Source: Dehalococcoidales bacterium (GTDB taxonomy: Bacteria; Chloroflexota; Dehalococcoidia; Dehalococcoidales; Fen-1064). Taken from it: DNA of 16,027 bases. Positions 1-8,813 of this stretch are shown piece by piece. Under the pieces are notes generated by a model. The model was not told the DNA's origin. It searched no databases and was given only the letters and a program-made list of their open reading frames with translations. The DNA is taken from the NCBI GenBank assembly GCA_028712845.1, contig JAQTPO010000030.1:1-16027 (forward strand), read 5' to 3'. Position 1 is the first letter of the stretch; each line of letters opens with the position of its first letter. The position numbers and the translations under genes were made by a program.

Positions 1-537
1 GAGCCCCAGCGCCCCAATCGTAATATCGGCAGTCAAAGGATAAGGATATTCACACATCTGGCAACCGGTTCTCAAATTTGTGTCTTCCGCCCACTTGAAA
101 CCGGCTTTTATGAAATCGTCGGATTTCTTTTCGGCGGCAAACTTGGGGTAATTGTTCACTGCATAAGCACCGGCACAATCGATGCCGATAAGCAGGAGTT
201 TGTCCAGTTGAATCTGCTTTAGCTTCACCAGTTCGATAAAGGCTCTCATCTCACAGGGGCGAATAACCACCGCGGTCTTCCGGTTGACCGGCGACAGACG
301 GGTTATCGACTGAACCAGACGAGCGGCATTCACCGGCATCACCGGGGCGAAAACATCTGCCTTATCCAGATAGGCAGGATTGGTGACCAGCGCCTGCACG
401 ACATTGGTACCCGCCGGATGCGCCAGCGGCACGAGCATGGCATCAACTGCTTTCTTTGCGAAAAGGTCCTTCAGAAAACCATTAACCGTTTCCCGTATCT
501 TGCCGCCTTTAACTGATAGTGTTACACTCTTCGTCAT
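1..537 (-). CDS. FrhB/FdhB-family flavoprotein (coenzyme F420 hydrogenase/dehydrogenase beta-like), 3' end cut by window
   Basis: An open frame of 179 codons starts at ATG 537 and continues in frame to base 1, so the C-terminal part is missing. Visible motifs are R-P-C-E-M-R-A around residue 95, G-I-D-C-A-G around 121 and a C-Q-M-C pair at 159-162. This pattern is typical of the FrhB/FdhB beta-subunit family, where cysteines bind [4Fe-4S] clusters next to FAD and the subunit passes electrons between a deazaflavin or NAD(P)H-type carrier and ferredoxin-like partners. An AGGAG Shine-Dalgarno lies 7 bases before the ATG and overlaps the TAG of the mvhD-like gene, so the two are translationally linked. 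The electron partner (F420, ferredoxin or HdrA) cannot be decided from the sequence. Family call is good; substrate is inference. Confidence 0.8.
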   Translation of the reverse strand, partial: MTKSVTLSVKGGKIRETVNGFLKDLFAKKAVDAMLVPLAHPAGTNVVQALVTNPAYLDKADVFAPVMPVNAARLVQSITRLSPVNRKTAVVIRPCEMRAFIELVKLKQIQLDKLLLIGIDCAGAYAVNNYPKFAAEKKSDDFIKAGFKWAEDTNLRTGCQMCEYPYPLTADITIGALGL

Positions 538-547
538 TCTTCTGCTC

Positions 548-982
548 CTATACCGCCCAATCGCTTGCCAGCGGGCTGGGACCCTGTTTCTTGGTCTGTT
601 CAGTAATTTCGTTCATAAATTTAGCGAATTCGGGACCTTCACTGGCGCTAATCCAGCGCGCCCAGATGCGATTATCATCCAATCCCAGTGATTTGAAAAT
701 TTGCTTTAACATCGCCACACGGCGGCGGGCTTTATAATTACCGGAAACATAATGGCAGTCTCCCGGATGACAACCGCCCATCATCACGCTATCGGCACCT
801 GCTAGCAGCGCTTTAATCATATAGACCGGGTCAACGGTGCCGCTGCACATCACGCGGATGGGGTGGACATTGGGTGGATACTGCGCTCTGGTGGTGCCCG
901 CCAGGTCAGAGGCGGCACCGGTGCACCAGTTACACAGGAATCCGATTATCTTCGGTTCAAATTGTTCTTTCGTTTCTGCCAT
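548..982 (-). CDS. mvhD: MvhD-like [2Fe-2S] electron-transfer protein (144 aa)
   Basis: This is a small soluble iron-sulfur protein of the MvhD family. In methanogens MvhD connects a hydrogenase to HdrA; in other anaerobes it connects formate dehydrogenase or other modules to HdrA. The cysteine pattern fits: C17-x2-C20 in F-L-C-N-W-C, C46 in V-M-C-S-G, and C71/C76 in G-C-H-P-G-D-C-H. Length is usual for the stand-alone family. The ATG at 982 has an AAGGAG Shine-Dalgarno 6 bases upstream, and only 27 bases separate it from the stop of the double HdrA gene. It lies directly after three HdrA genes, so an HdrA is its likely partner. BamF of class II benzoyl-CoA reductase is a homologous alternative label, but no BamB is seen here. 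Confidence 0.92.
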   Translation of the reverse strand: MAETKEQFEPKIIGFLCNWCTGAASDLAGTTRAQYPPNVHPIRVMCSGTVDPVYMIKALLAGADSVMMGGCHPGDCHYVSGNYKARRRVAMLKQIFKSLGLDDNRIWARWISASEGPEFAKFMNEITEQTKKQGPSPLASDWAV

Positions 983-1009
983 ATCGTTCTCCTTCTATTG
1001 AGCGGTAAA

Positions 1010-4000
1010 CTAAAAAGCGGCTTCAATCATCGAAAAGACCTGCTTGTCTTTCAAACTCCTTAATTTTGCGGCGCTATTGGGGCAAGCGGTAACACAGATG
1101 CCACAACCCTGACACAGCGTTTCCTTAACCACTGCCACCTTGTTTTCTTCGTCGAGGAATCTGGCTTCAAAAGGACAGACCTCGACACATATTCCACAGC
1201 ATGAGCATCTGCGGGCATCCACTTCTGAAATGACACGCCCGGATGCTACTTGCTTACGGGACAGCAAATTGGCGGCGCGCTGAGCGGCAGCCTGCGCCTC
1301 TAAAACTCTTTCGCCCAGGTTCCGGGAGGCATTTGCCAGACCTGTGATAAAAATGCCATCGATGACAGCATCCACCGGACGGAATTTGGGGTCCATTTCC
1401 TTGAAGAAACCGTCTTCGTTCAGTTCCACATTTAACATTTTTGCCAGCGGCTGGTTATTCTCTGCCACATAGCCTGTGCTCAACACGAGCAGGTCGGCGT
1501 CTATCTCCAGCTTGCCGGGCAAAGCCGGGTCGGCGACCTCTACGGTCAGTGTTTTGTCATTAGCGTTTACCTTCGGCTCTTTGTCAGCTTCGAAGCGCTG
1601 GAAGAGCACGCCGGATTCTCTGGCTTTAGTATAATTCAATTCCCTGAAGCCGTAGGTCATAATATCGCGGTTCAGAATAAAGACCTGGGTTTCAGGACTC
1701 TGCTCTTTAATCTTGACGGCGTTGGTGATTGCCTCGGAACAGCAGATGCGGTTGCAGTATTGATGAGCTTCGTTTCTGGAGCCGACGCATTGAATCATCA
1801 CCACTGTAGCGGCTTTGTCTAACTTACCTTCTGCCAAACGCTTCTGCAGTTCATGCTGGGTGATTACCCTCTTATCTTTGCCATATAGATATTCGGTCGG
1901 CTGATAGTTTTTAGCCCCCGTAGCGATAATGATTGCGCCGTGTGCTATCTCTGCAACCTTGCCATCGGCGGATTTTATCTGTGATTTATAATTGCCGGCA
2001 TAACCGCTGACGCCCACCAATTCACTATTGAGGTTGAGCTTTATTTTCGGGTCAGCCTTAACTTTTTCAATCGTATTTTTCACGAATGTCTGCGGACTGT
2101 CTGCCATCAGGTCAAAGTACATCTCCCGGCTATGCCCGCCAAGCTCGCCAGTTTTCTCAACAACCTCGACTTCGAACCCCTGTCCCGCAAGGGAAAGAGC
2201 AGAAGTGAGACCGGAAATACCGCCGCCAATCACCAGACATCTCGGTGTGACAGTCATCGATGGCTTGGTCAGTAACTCCTGCACCTTGAGACGCTGGACT
2301 GCCATTGCCAGCACACCCTGAGCTTTGCCTGTGGCTAAAGCCTTGTTATTCTTGTGCACCCATGCAAGCTGTTCTCTGAAATTGACCAGTTGCCACATTG
2401 AGGCATCGATGCCCACTTCCTTCAGAGCATTGGTAAACAGGCGCTGGTAATGATAAGGCGCACAAGCCGCCATGATGACGCGGTTAGCGCCTGATTTTGT
2501 GACCGATTGTTTGACTTTCTCCAGTGTTTCCGGCAGACAGAGGAATCCGACATCTTCCACCAGAGTTACATTGGGTAAATTCTTAGCGAAGGCTAATGTT
2601 TTTTCAAAATCTATTGCAGCGCCGATCTCTTCACCACAGTGGCAGACAAAGATAGCAATTTTAGCTTCTTCAGCCTCGCCGTCATTATGTTCATGCTCCA
2701 CCTGTTTGGCTTCTGCCTGATGACGCGCCGAAGCAATGATTGTAGCGGCTTCGCAGGCGGCAGCACTGGACTTGAGCACGGTTTCACAAATATCCGAAGG
2801 TCCTGAAGCAGACCCGCTGACAAAGACGCCATTGCGGGAAGTACGGGTCATATAAAATCCCAGTGTCTCTACAAAACCCCACTCATTAGTACGGATGTTC
2901 AATGCTTTATTAAGCTCGATGGTCGGTTGCGGCTGACACTGGGCAGCAGATAACACCACCATATCGTACTCACTGCTGATTGACTTGCCGTCTTCGGCAC
3001 GCGCCAGCAGGAACAGGTCATTTGTTTTCGGATTTTCCCGTATGCGTGAGACGCGGCACCGCACGAATTTAACTCCCGCTGACTGTGCTTGAAGGAAGTA
3101 GCGATAGTAGTCTTTGCCGAAAGCGCGCATGTCCATATAATAAATAGCCACTTCGGCATCGGGATACAATTTCTTGAGCATCATGCTCTCTTTGAGAGCG
3201 AACATACAACAGACTTCACTGCAATAGCCGCGTTCCTTATCTCTGGAACCGATGCATTGCAGAATGGCTATTTTCTTCGGAGCTTTACCGTCGGAGGGAC
3301 GCTGCAGCTTGCCGCCGGTCGGTCCGGCGTCCGCCAGCAAACGTTCCAACTGGATATTGGTCACGACATTAGGATAACGTCCAAAGCCGTACTGTGCCAT
3401 TTCCCCGGCTGCGTACTCTTTAGAACCGCTGGAAATCACGACTGCACCAACGGATAATTCACGTTTGGCATCAGGCATATTCAGAGCGATTGCCTTGGTA
3501 GGACAAATCGTCACACACTTGCCGCATTTGTTGCAATGTTCACGGTCAATGGTATAAACATTCGGCACCGCTTGCGGATTATACACATAAGCCGCCTTGC
3601 GTTTCTGCAGACCGCGGTTAAAATCATCGCTAACTTCAACCGGACAGACCTGGGCGCAGAGACCACAGGCAGTGCACTTTTCTTCGTTTACCCAACGGGA
3701 TTTAACGTTCAGCGAAACTTTGAAATTACCCGGGTCTCCAGCCAGCTTCACGACACTGGAGTTGGGAATCAACTCTACATTGGGATGATTCAAGTCACGA
3801 CGGAGACAGAACTGCGAACATTCATCACGGTCGAACACGGGTAAAAGTTTGCACAGTTCGCACTGATTATCAGGGAACCACGTCTCTAACTGATAAAGCG
3901 TTCCTCCGATGCTCGGGCTTCTATCGGTCAGATAGACCTTAAAACCCGATTCAGCGAGGTCAAGAGACGTTCTGATGCCTCCTACCCCACCACCTATAAC

Positions 4001-4027
4001 TAATACGGCTCCAACTTTATCTTGCAT
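1010..4027 (-). CDS. hdrA: Tandem double HdrA-like FAD/iron-sulfur protein (1005 aa), BamE-like architecture
   Basis: Two HdrA-type units are fused in one chain. Unit 1 (about 1-435) has a G-G-G-V-G-G FAD motif near 12-17, a C-E-L-C...C...C group at 56-74, an inserted ferredoxin with two [4Fe-4S] motifs (C118-C128 and C165-C175), and the HdrA signature C-I-G-S-R-D...Y-C-S-E-V-C-C at 258-274. An acidic linker (about 436-455) leads to unit 2: the HdrA N-terminal domain (C462-x-C464, C497, C522), a G-G-G-I-S-G flavin motif at 601-606, C-V-G-S-R...Y-C-N-R-I-C-C at 747-763, and a C-terminal two-cluster ferredoxin (C941-C951, C972-C982). Unit 2 lacks the inserted ferredoxin. The start has AGGAG 6 bases upstream, overlapping the stop of the previous hdrA. 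BamE of class II benzoyl-CoA reductases is a comparable long HdrA-like subunit; here it more likely serves as an electron hub. Confidence 0.9.
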   Translation of the reverse strand: MQDKVGAVLVIGGGVGGIRTSLDLAESGFKVYLTDRSPSIGGTLYQLETWFPDNQCELCKLLPVFDRDECSQFCLRRDLNHPNVELIPNSSVVKLAGDPGNFKVSLNVKSRWVNEEKCTACGLCAQVCPVEVSDDFNRGLQKRKAAYVYNPQAVPNVYTIDREHCNKCGKCVTICPTKAIALNMPDAKRELSVGAVVISSGSKEYAAGEMAQYGFGRYPNVVTNIQLERLLADAGPTGGKLQRPSDGKAPKKIAILQCIGSRDKERGYCSEVCCMFALKESMMLKKLYPDAEVAIYYMDMRAFGKDYYRYFLQAQSAGVKFVRCRVSRIRENPKTNDLFLLARAEDGKSISSEYDMVVLSAAQCQPQPTIELNKALNIRTNEWGFVETLGFYMTRTSRNGVFVSGSASGPSDICETVLKSSAAACEAATIIASARHQAEAKQVEHEHNDGEAEEAKIAIFVCHCGEEIGAAIDFEKTLAFAKNLPNVTLVEDVGFLCLPETLEKVKQSVTKSGANRVIMAACAPYHYQRLFTNALKEVGIDASMWQLVNFREQLAWVHKNNKALATGKAQGVLAMAVQRLKVQELLTKPSMTVTPRCLVIGGGISGLTSALSLAGQGFEVEVVEKTGELGGHSREMYFDLMADSPQTFVKNTIEKVKADPKIKLNLNSELVGVSGYAGNYKSQIKSADGKVAEIAHGAIIIATGAKNYQPTEYLYGKDKRVITQHELQKRLAEGKLDKAATVVMIQCVGSRNEAHQYCNRICCSEAITNAVKIKEQSPETQVFILNRDIMTYGFRELNYTKARESGVLFQRFEADKEPKVNANDKTLTVEVADPALPGKLEIDADLLVLSTGYVAENNQPLAKMLNVELNEDGFFKEMDPKFRPVDAVIDGIFITGLANASRNLGERVLEAQAAAQRAANLLSRKQVASGRVISEVDARRCSCCGICVEVCPFEARFLDEENKVAVVKETLCQGCGICVTACPNSAAKLRSLKDKQVFSMIEAAF

Positions 4028-4036
4028 GGCAAGCTC

Positions 4037-6025
4037 CTATCTGGCTAAGCCGGCGAATTCTTTAGTCGCCTCGTCGATAACATCCATTATTTGTTTATGA
4101 CCGAAATTCTTTAATTGCATTGCTTTAGAAGGACAAGCTGCCGCACAAGCGCCGCAACCTTTGCAGATGGCTTCGTTGACCTTCGCCAGCTTGGTTTTTG
4201 GATTGACTTCAATAGCGCTGTAAGCGCAAATGGGAACACAAGCGCCGCAACCGGCACAGACCTCTTCATCAACAAATGCAGTAGCAGATTCAGTTTCAAC
4301 TTTACCCTTACAAATCAATTCCAATGCTCTAGCGGCAGCTCCGGTTGCCTGATTTATGGTATCGCCAATATCTTTGGGTCCCTGACAGCACCCCACGGCG
4401 AAAATACCATCCAGCATCGTGCCCACAGGGTCAAGTTTAGGATGACGTTCCAGGAAGAAACCATCCTGGCTGCATCCCAGCAAAAAAGCTCGCGAAACAT
4501 TTCCTGTATCTTCTTGCGGTTTCATAGCAACACTAAGAACAACCATATCTACAGGGACTCGAATCATGGCACCCAGTAAAGAGTCTTCGCAGACAACCAC
4601 CAATTTGCCTTTCTCCTCATCGGTCTGCGTTTCAGTAGTGATTTGTCCGATTTTACCACGGATAAAATTCACACCTTCTTCAGAAGCCTGTTTGTAGAAC
4701 TCCTCGTGTCCTTTACCAAAGCAGCGCATATCGATATACATCTGATAGACATTGGTGTCCGCACCGAGTTGCTGTTTGATAAGCCGGGAATATTTCAAAC
4801 TGTACATACAGCAAACGCGTGAACAATATTGATAATAATTCTGGTCACGGCTCCCTACACAGTGGGCAATTGCTATGCTCTTTGGCGACTGTCCGTCCTT
4901 CATCACAATCTTGCCACCGGTAGGTCCGTTCGGATCTAGCATCCGTTCAAATTCCGGACTGGTGACCACATTATCGATATTTCCATAACCCAATTGTTTA
5001 ATGGGCGTCGGGTCAAAAGTGTCATAACCGGTGGAAATAATACAAGCACCGGCATCCACTTCGATAGTTTTATCTTCCTGCTTGAAATCGATCGCTTTCT
5101 TGGGACAGGCTGTTTCACAGGCATTACAACTGCCATCGATAAAATGTTTACAATTTTTGCGGTCAATCACCGGAATGTTAGGCACCGCTTTAGGGAAGGG
5201 GATATAAATTGCCTTACGCTTTCTCATACGGCGGTCGAACTCACTGGGGACTTCGACCGGGCATTTTGCCCAGCATTCACCACAACCGTTACATTTGCTT
5301 ATGTCGACATACCGCGCTTTCTTATTAATAGTAGCTACAAAATTTCCGATGTAACCACCAACCTCTTTAATTTCACTGTAAGTTAATAATTCGATGTTAG
5401 GGCTGTTTTTTACCATTTCCATTCTGGGTACAAGCAGATCGGTAGTGGAGTCTAGTTTTGGGAAAGTCTTGCCCAGTTGCGCCATTCGTCCACCAATACT
5501 CGGTTCTTTCTCCACAAGGTAAACTTTCTCACCGGTAGCAGCAATCTCCAGTGCCGTCTGAATACCAGCAATACCACCGCCCACAATTAGCGTTATTGGT
5601 TTCACATTTGCCCATTTGGCATCCAATGAAATACGATAGAGAACACGCCTCACCCCTGCCGCAATCAGCGCCATTGCTTTCTCAGTTGCAACAACTTTAT
5701 CATTACTGTGCACCCAGCTACTGAGTTCGCGGATGGTTGCCATTTCACAACGATGTGGATTCAAACCGGCTTCAGCGCAGGCAGCGCGAAAAGTGCGTAA
5801 ATGCAAGGTAGGAGAACAGGAACATACCAGCACACCGTTCAACCCTAATTCTTTAATATCGTTTTTAATAAGGTCCTGACCGGGGTCAGAACACATAAAC
5901 TGATAATGACGCGCTACGGCTACATAAGGGAGAGTACTGGCATATTCGGTCGCCTTTTCAACATCCAGATAGCCGGCTATATTAGACCCGCAGTGACACA
6001 GATAAACTCCAATTTTCCTATTCAT
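4037..6025 (-). CDS. hdrA: HdrA, heterodisulfide reductase-type flavin/iron-sulfur subunit A (662 aa)
   Basis: This is a full-length HdrA, close to the usual ~650 residues. In order: the N-terminal domain with C10-x-C12, C45, C68 and C70; the FAD fold with G-G-G-I-A-G at 149-154; an inserted ferredoxin with C245-C255 and C292/C300/C303/C307; the signature C-V-G-S-R-D...Y-C-S-R-V-C-C at 389-406; and a C-terminal ferredoxin with C590-C600 and C621-C631. HdrA carries the flavin that splits or joins electron pairs in HdrABC-type complexes. One oddity: where many HdrA proteins have F-P-T-M-D-C-x-x-C, this protein has F-P-K-L-D-S-T-T-D, with no cysteine. The ATG follows a modest G-rich Shine-Dalgarno, 12 bases after the stop of the HdrA-GltD gene. 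No HdrB or HdrC lies next to it. Confidence 0.95.
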   Translation of the reverse strand: MNRKIGVYLCHCGSNIAGYLDVEKATEYASTLPYVAVARHYQFMCSDPGQDLIKNDIKELGLNGVLVCSCSPTLHLRTFRAACAEAGLNPHRCEMATIRELSSWVHSNDKVVATEKAMALIAAGVRRVLYRISLDAKWANVKPITLIVGGGIAGIQTALEIAATGEKVYLVEKEPSIGGRMAQLGKTFPKLDSTTDLLVPRMEMVKNSPNIELLTYSEIKEVGGYIGNFVATINKKARYVDISKCNGCGECWAKCPVEVPSEFDRRMRKRKAIYIPFPKAVPNIPVIDRKNCKHFIDGSCNACETACPKKAIDFKQEDKTIEVDAGACIISTGYDTFDPTPIKQLGYGNIDNVVTSPEFERMLDPNGPTGGKIVMKDGQSPKSIAIAHCVGSRDQNYYQYCSRVCCMYSLKYSRLIKQQLGADTNVYQMYIDMRCFGKGHEEFYKQASEEGVNFIRGKIGQITTETQTDEEKGKLVVVCEDSLLGAMIRVPVDMVVLSVAMKPQEDTGNVSRAFLLGCSQDGFFLERHPKLDPVGTMLDGIFAVGCCQGPKDIGDTINQATGAAARALELICKGKVETESATAFVDEEVCAGCGACVPICAYSAIEVNPKTKLAKVNEAICKGCGACAAACPSKAMQLKNFGHKQIMDVIDEATKEFAGLAR

Positions 6026-6037
6026 ATTATCCCCACA

Positions 6038-8800
6038 CTATTTAGCTTTGTTTGCTTCAGCAGTTAATACTTCGCCCTTTTTCTTCTTTTCCTCGTGTGC
6101 AACTAAAGCAATCGCCTTACCTGCAGCACCGATTGCCTGTGCAACCGTATCAGGGATATCTTTTGGACCCTGGTTACAGCCTGCCATGAAAATGCCATCG
6201 GTAAGTGTGCCCATCGTATCCAGTTTAAAGTGCTTTTCATTAAAGAATCCGTCTGCGCCCATTTCTATGCCGAATAACTTGGCTACTTCTTTAGCATCTT
6301 TACGCGGTTCCACGGCAACATTTAAAATGACCATGTCAACCGGTAATCTAATCATAGCTCCCAGCAGGGTATCTTCGCAGACAACCACCAGCTTACCCTT
6401 CTCCTCATCGGTCTGGGCTTTATCAGTCACCTGAACAGCTTTACCTCTGATATAATTAACTCCTTCATCAGAGATACGCTTATAGAACTCTTCATAACCT
6501 TTACCAAAACACCTCATATCAATGTAACACTGGTAAACAGTAGCGCCGGTTTTTTCTCGTATCTGATGGGCATGTTTAATCCCATACATACAGCAGACAC
6601 GTGAACAGTATTCATGGTAATTTTCGTCACGGCTGCCGATACAGTGGATAATGGCCGCACTCTTAGGTGTAGAGCCATCCTTTAGTTGAACATGACCTTC
6701 TGTATAACCAGTGGAGTTGACCATGCGTTCAAACTCAAGACTGGTATAGACATTAGGGTATTTCCCGTATCCGTATTGAGTCATCGGCGTAGGGTCGAGC
6801 AAATCATAACCTGTGGTCACGATAATCGCCCCGACATTCAACTCGACATCCTCATCCTTCATCTCATGGTGGATTGCTTTGCGTTCGCAAACAGCCACGC
6901 AGGCAAGACACTCCGAGCAGACACCACAGTTGAGACATCGCTTGGCTTCTTCCACAGCAGATTTTTCATCAAAACCAAGCTCAACTTCGGCGAAGCCCTT
7001 TCTATCTTTCGGCGCTACTGCCGGCATTTTGGCGCGGGCTTGTTTCACAACGCCTTCTTTTCTAATATCTTTGACACGTACCCTGGGTTCCGGTCTGCCT
7101 GCTTTCAGGTCAACACCGTTGAAAAAGCGGTCTATAGAAATGGCGGCTTCCTTACCTGCTGAAACTACGCTAATCACATCGGCAGGTCCGGAGACGGAGT
7201 CCCCGCCTGCAAAGACACCATCGATATTCGTCTGTAATGTTACAGGGTCAACCTGTATTGTTCCGGATCTGGTGAATTCCAGCTTATCCGGCAGTTTGGT
7301 TTTATCTACAGTTTGCCCGATTGCCATAATAATATTATCGATGTCCATGACGAACTCAGAACCTTTTATAGGTATTGGCCGGCGGCGTCCGCTGGCATCC
7401 GGTTCACCGAGTTCCATCTTGACACACTGGATACCTGTAACATGACTGTTCTCAGCAATTACCCTGACAGGATTAGTCAGAATTGACAGTTTAATACCCT
7501 CGTGTTCTAGTTCCTCAATCTCTTCGGTAGCGGCTGGCATTTCGGCACGGGAACGGCGATAAATAACTGTTACCTCTTTAGCGCCGAGACGGAGAGCGAC
7601 TCTAGCGGCATCCATTGCGGAATTACCGCCACCCACTACTGCCACTCTCGACTTGATCTCTACTTTCTCGCCGCCGTTGGCTCGTCTCAGAAAATCAAGA
7701 GCATCCATTACACCTTTGCTGTCTTCACTGGGTATGCCCATTTTCTGACTACTGCCCGCACCGGTAGCGAGGTATACCGCCGAATAACCCTGATTGAACA
7801 GGTCTTCCAATTTGTGAACCGGCGTATTTAGTTTAATTTCTACACCCAGCTCCTGGACATAACCAATCTCGTTATCGACAATTGTTTTTGGCAGACGGTA
7901 TTCAGGAATGCCGTAGCGTAACAACCCGCCTACCTCCGGAGCCGCTTCAAAAACAGTCACTGCATAACCCATCCGGATGAGGTCATATGCACACGCAATA
8001 CCGGAAGGACCGCAGCCTACTATGGCTACTTTCTGTTTTTTAGTAATAGGTAACGGTTGAGCCTTCTCCCTACCGTTCTTCAATTCATAATCCGCCATAA
8101 AACGTTTCAGGAAACGGATGGCGATTGGTTCATCAACTTTGCCGCGTTCGCATTCTGATTCGCAGGGGTGAGTACAAACACGCCCACAAACACCGGCGAA
8201 AGGCATAGTCCTGCGTAAAACTTCAAGAGCCTCTTTAAATTTACCCTGTGAGATTAAAGCGACATATCCCTGTGCATTAACCCCGGCTGGACATGTAGCA
8301 CGGCAGGGTGGCGTGCCCCGCTTGTCAATCGTAAATACATTCGGAACCGCCTGTGGGAAAGGACGGTAAACAGCCTTCCTCAGTGCCATCCCCTGTTGCC
8401 ACTCGCTTGGCAAAGAGACCGGACAGACCTTGGCACATTCTCCACAAGCAGTGCAGTTACTAATATCCACATACTTGGATTTGTTGCGAACTGTCACTTT
8501 AAAGTTGCCGGCATACCCTGAGATTTTGGTTACCTCGGAACAGATCATAACGTTAATGTTCTTGTTTGAACCAACCTGGCTCATCTTTGGTGTACCGATA
8601 CAGGCAGCGCAGTCCATTGTGGGGAAAGTTTTATCGAGCTGCAACATGTGACCACCAACCGTAGCATTCCGCTCTACCAGATAGACCTGATGTTCGGAGT
8701 CGGCAACTTCCAGAGCCGCCTGCATACCGGCAATACCAGCACCAACTACAAGCACCGCAGGTTTGTCAGACATATTATTAGGTTTGGCGTTATCCTCCAC
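6038..8800 (-). CDS. HdrA with an inserted GltD/NfnB-like NAD(P)H oxidoreductase domain (920 aa)
   Basis: A soluble fusion flavoprotein. Residues 1-160 are the HdrA FAD fold (G-A-G-I-A-G near 20-25, D-C-A-A-C at 63-67) followed by a first ferredoxin motif (C116-C126). Where the second motif should follow, a whole GltD-like protein is inserted (about 163-620): a helical Fe-S domain (C166, C170, C205, C209, C213, C217), an FAD site G-C-G-P-S-G (262-267), a NAD(P)H site G-G-G-N-S-A-M-D (390-397) and a closing G-G-D motif (532-534). HdrA then resumes at C622-C638 and keeps C-I-G-S-R-D...Y-C-S-R-V-C-C (720-737). It lacks the HdrA N-terminal domain and C-terminal ferredoxin. I chose GTG 8800 because a perfect AGGAGG sits 7 bases before it; a TTG at 8827 and an ATG at 8773 are poorer. 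It probably adds a second pyridine-nucleotide entry point to the complex. Confidence 0.88.
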   Translation of the reverse strand: MEDNAKPNNMSDKPAVLVVGAGIAGMQAALEVADSEHQVYLVERNATVGGHMLQLDKTFPTMDCAACIGTPKMSQVGSNKNINVMICSEVTKISGYAGNFKVTVRNKSKYVDISNCTACGECAKVCPVSLPSEWQQGMALRKAVYRPFPQAVPNVFTIDKRGTPPCRATCPAGVNAQGYVALISQGKFKEALEVLRRTMPFAGVCGRVCTHPCESECERGKVDEPIAIRFLKRFMADYELKNGREKAQPLPITKKQKVAIVGCGPSGIACAYDLIRMGYAVTVFEAAPEVGGLLRYGIPEYRLPKTIVDNEIGYVQELGVEIKLNTPVHKLEDLFNQGYSAVYLATGAGSSQKMGIPSEDSKGVMDALDFLRRANGGEKVEIKSRVAVVGGGNSAMDAARVALRLGAKEVTVIYRRSRAEMPAATEEIEELEHEGIKLSILTNPVRVIAENSHVTGIQCVKMELGEPDASGRRRPIPIKGSEFVMDIDNIIMAIGQTVDKTKLPDKLEFTRSGTIQVDPVTLQTNIDGVFAGGDSVSGPADVISVVSAGKEAAISIDRFFNGVDLKAGRPEPRVRVKDIRKEGVVKQARAKMPAVAPKDRKGFAEVELGFDEKSAVEEAKRCLNCGVCSECLACVAVCERKAIHHEMKDEDVELNVGAIIVTTGYDLLDPTPMTQYGYGKYPNVYTSLEFERMVNSTGYTEGHVQLKDGSTPKSAAIIHCIGSRDENYHEYCSRVCCMYGIKHAHQIREKTGATVYQCYIDMRCFGKGYEEFYKRISDEGVNYIRGKAVQVTDKAQTDEEKGKLVVVCEDTLLGAMIRLPVDMVILNVAVEPRKDAKEVAKLFGIEMGADGFFNEKHFKLDTMGTLTDGIFMAGCNQGPKDIPDTVAQAIGAAGKAIALVAHEEKKKKGEVLTAEANKAK

Positions 8801-8807
8801 TTTGAAA

Positions 8808-8813
8808 CCTCCT
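8808..8813 (-). promoter_or_regulatory. Ribosome binding site that sets the GTG start of the HdrA-GltD gene
   Basis: On the minus strand this reads AGGAGG, 7 bases before GTG 8800. It would lie inside the coding region if translation began at TTG 8827, and is about 34 bases from ATG 8773, so it points to the GTG start. Confidence 0.75.

Noticed and set aside
6813..7445. 210-codon plus-strand open frame opposite the HdrA-GltD gene
   Set aside because: It lies wholly antisense to a well-supported gene, has low-complexity Ser/Thr/Pro-rich composition and no recognisable motif. The other plus-strand frames at 3-5 kb, 6-7.5 kb and 10-12 kb were rejected for the same reason.
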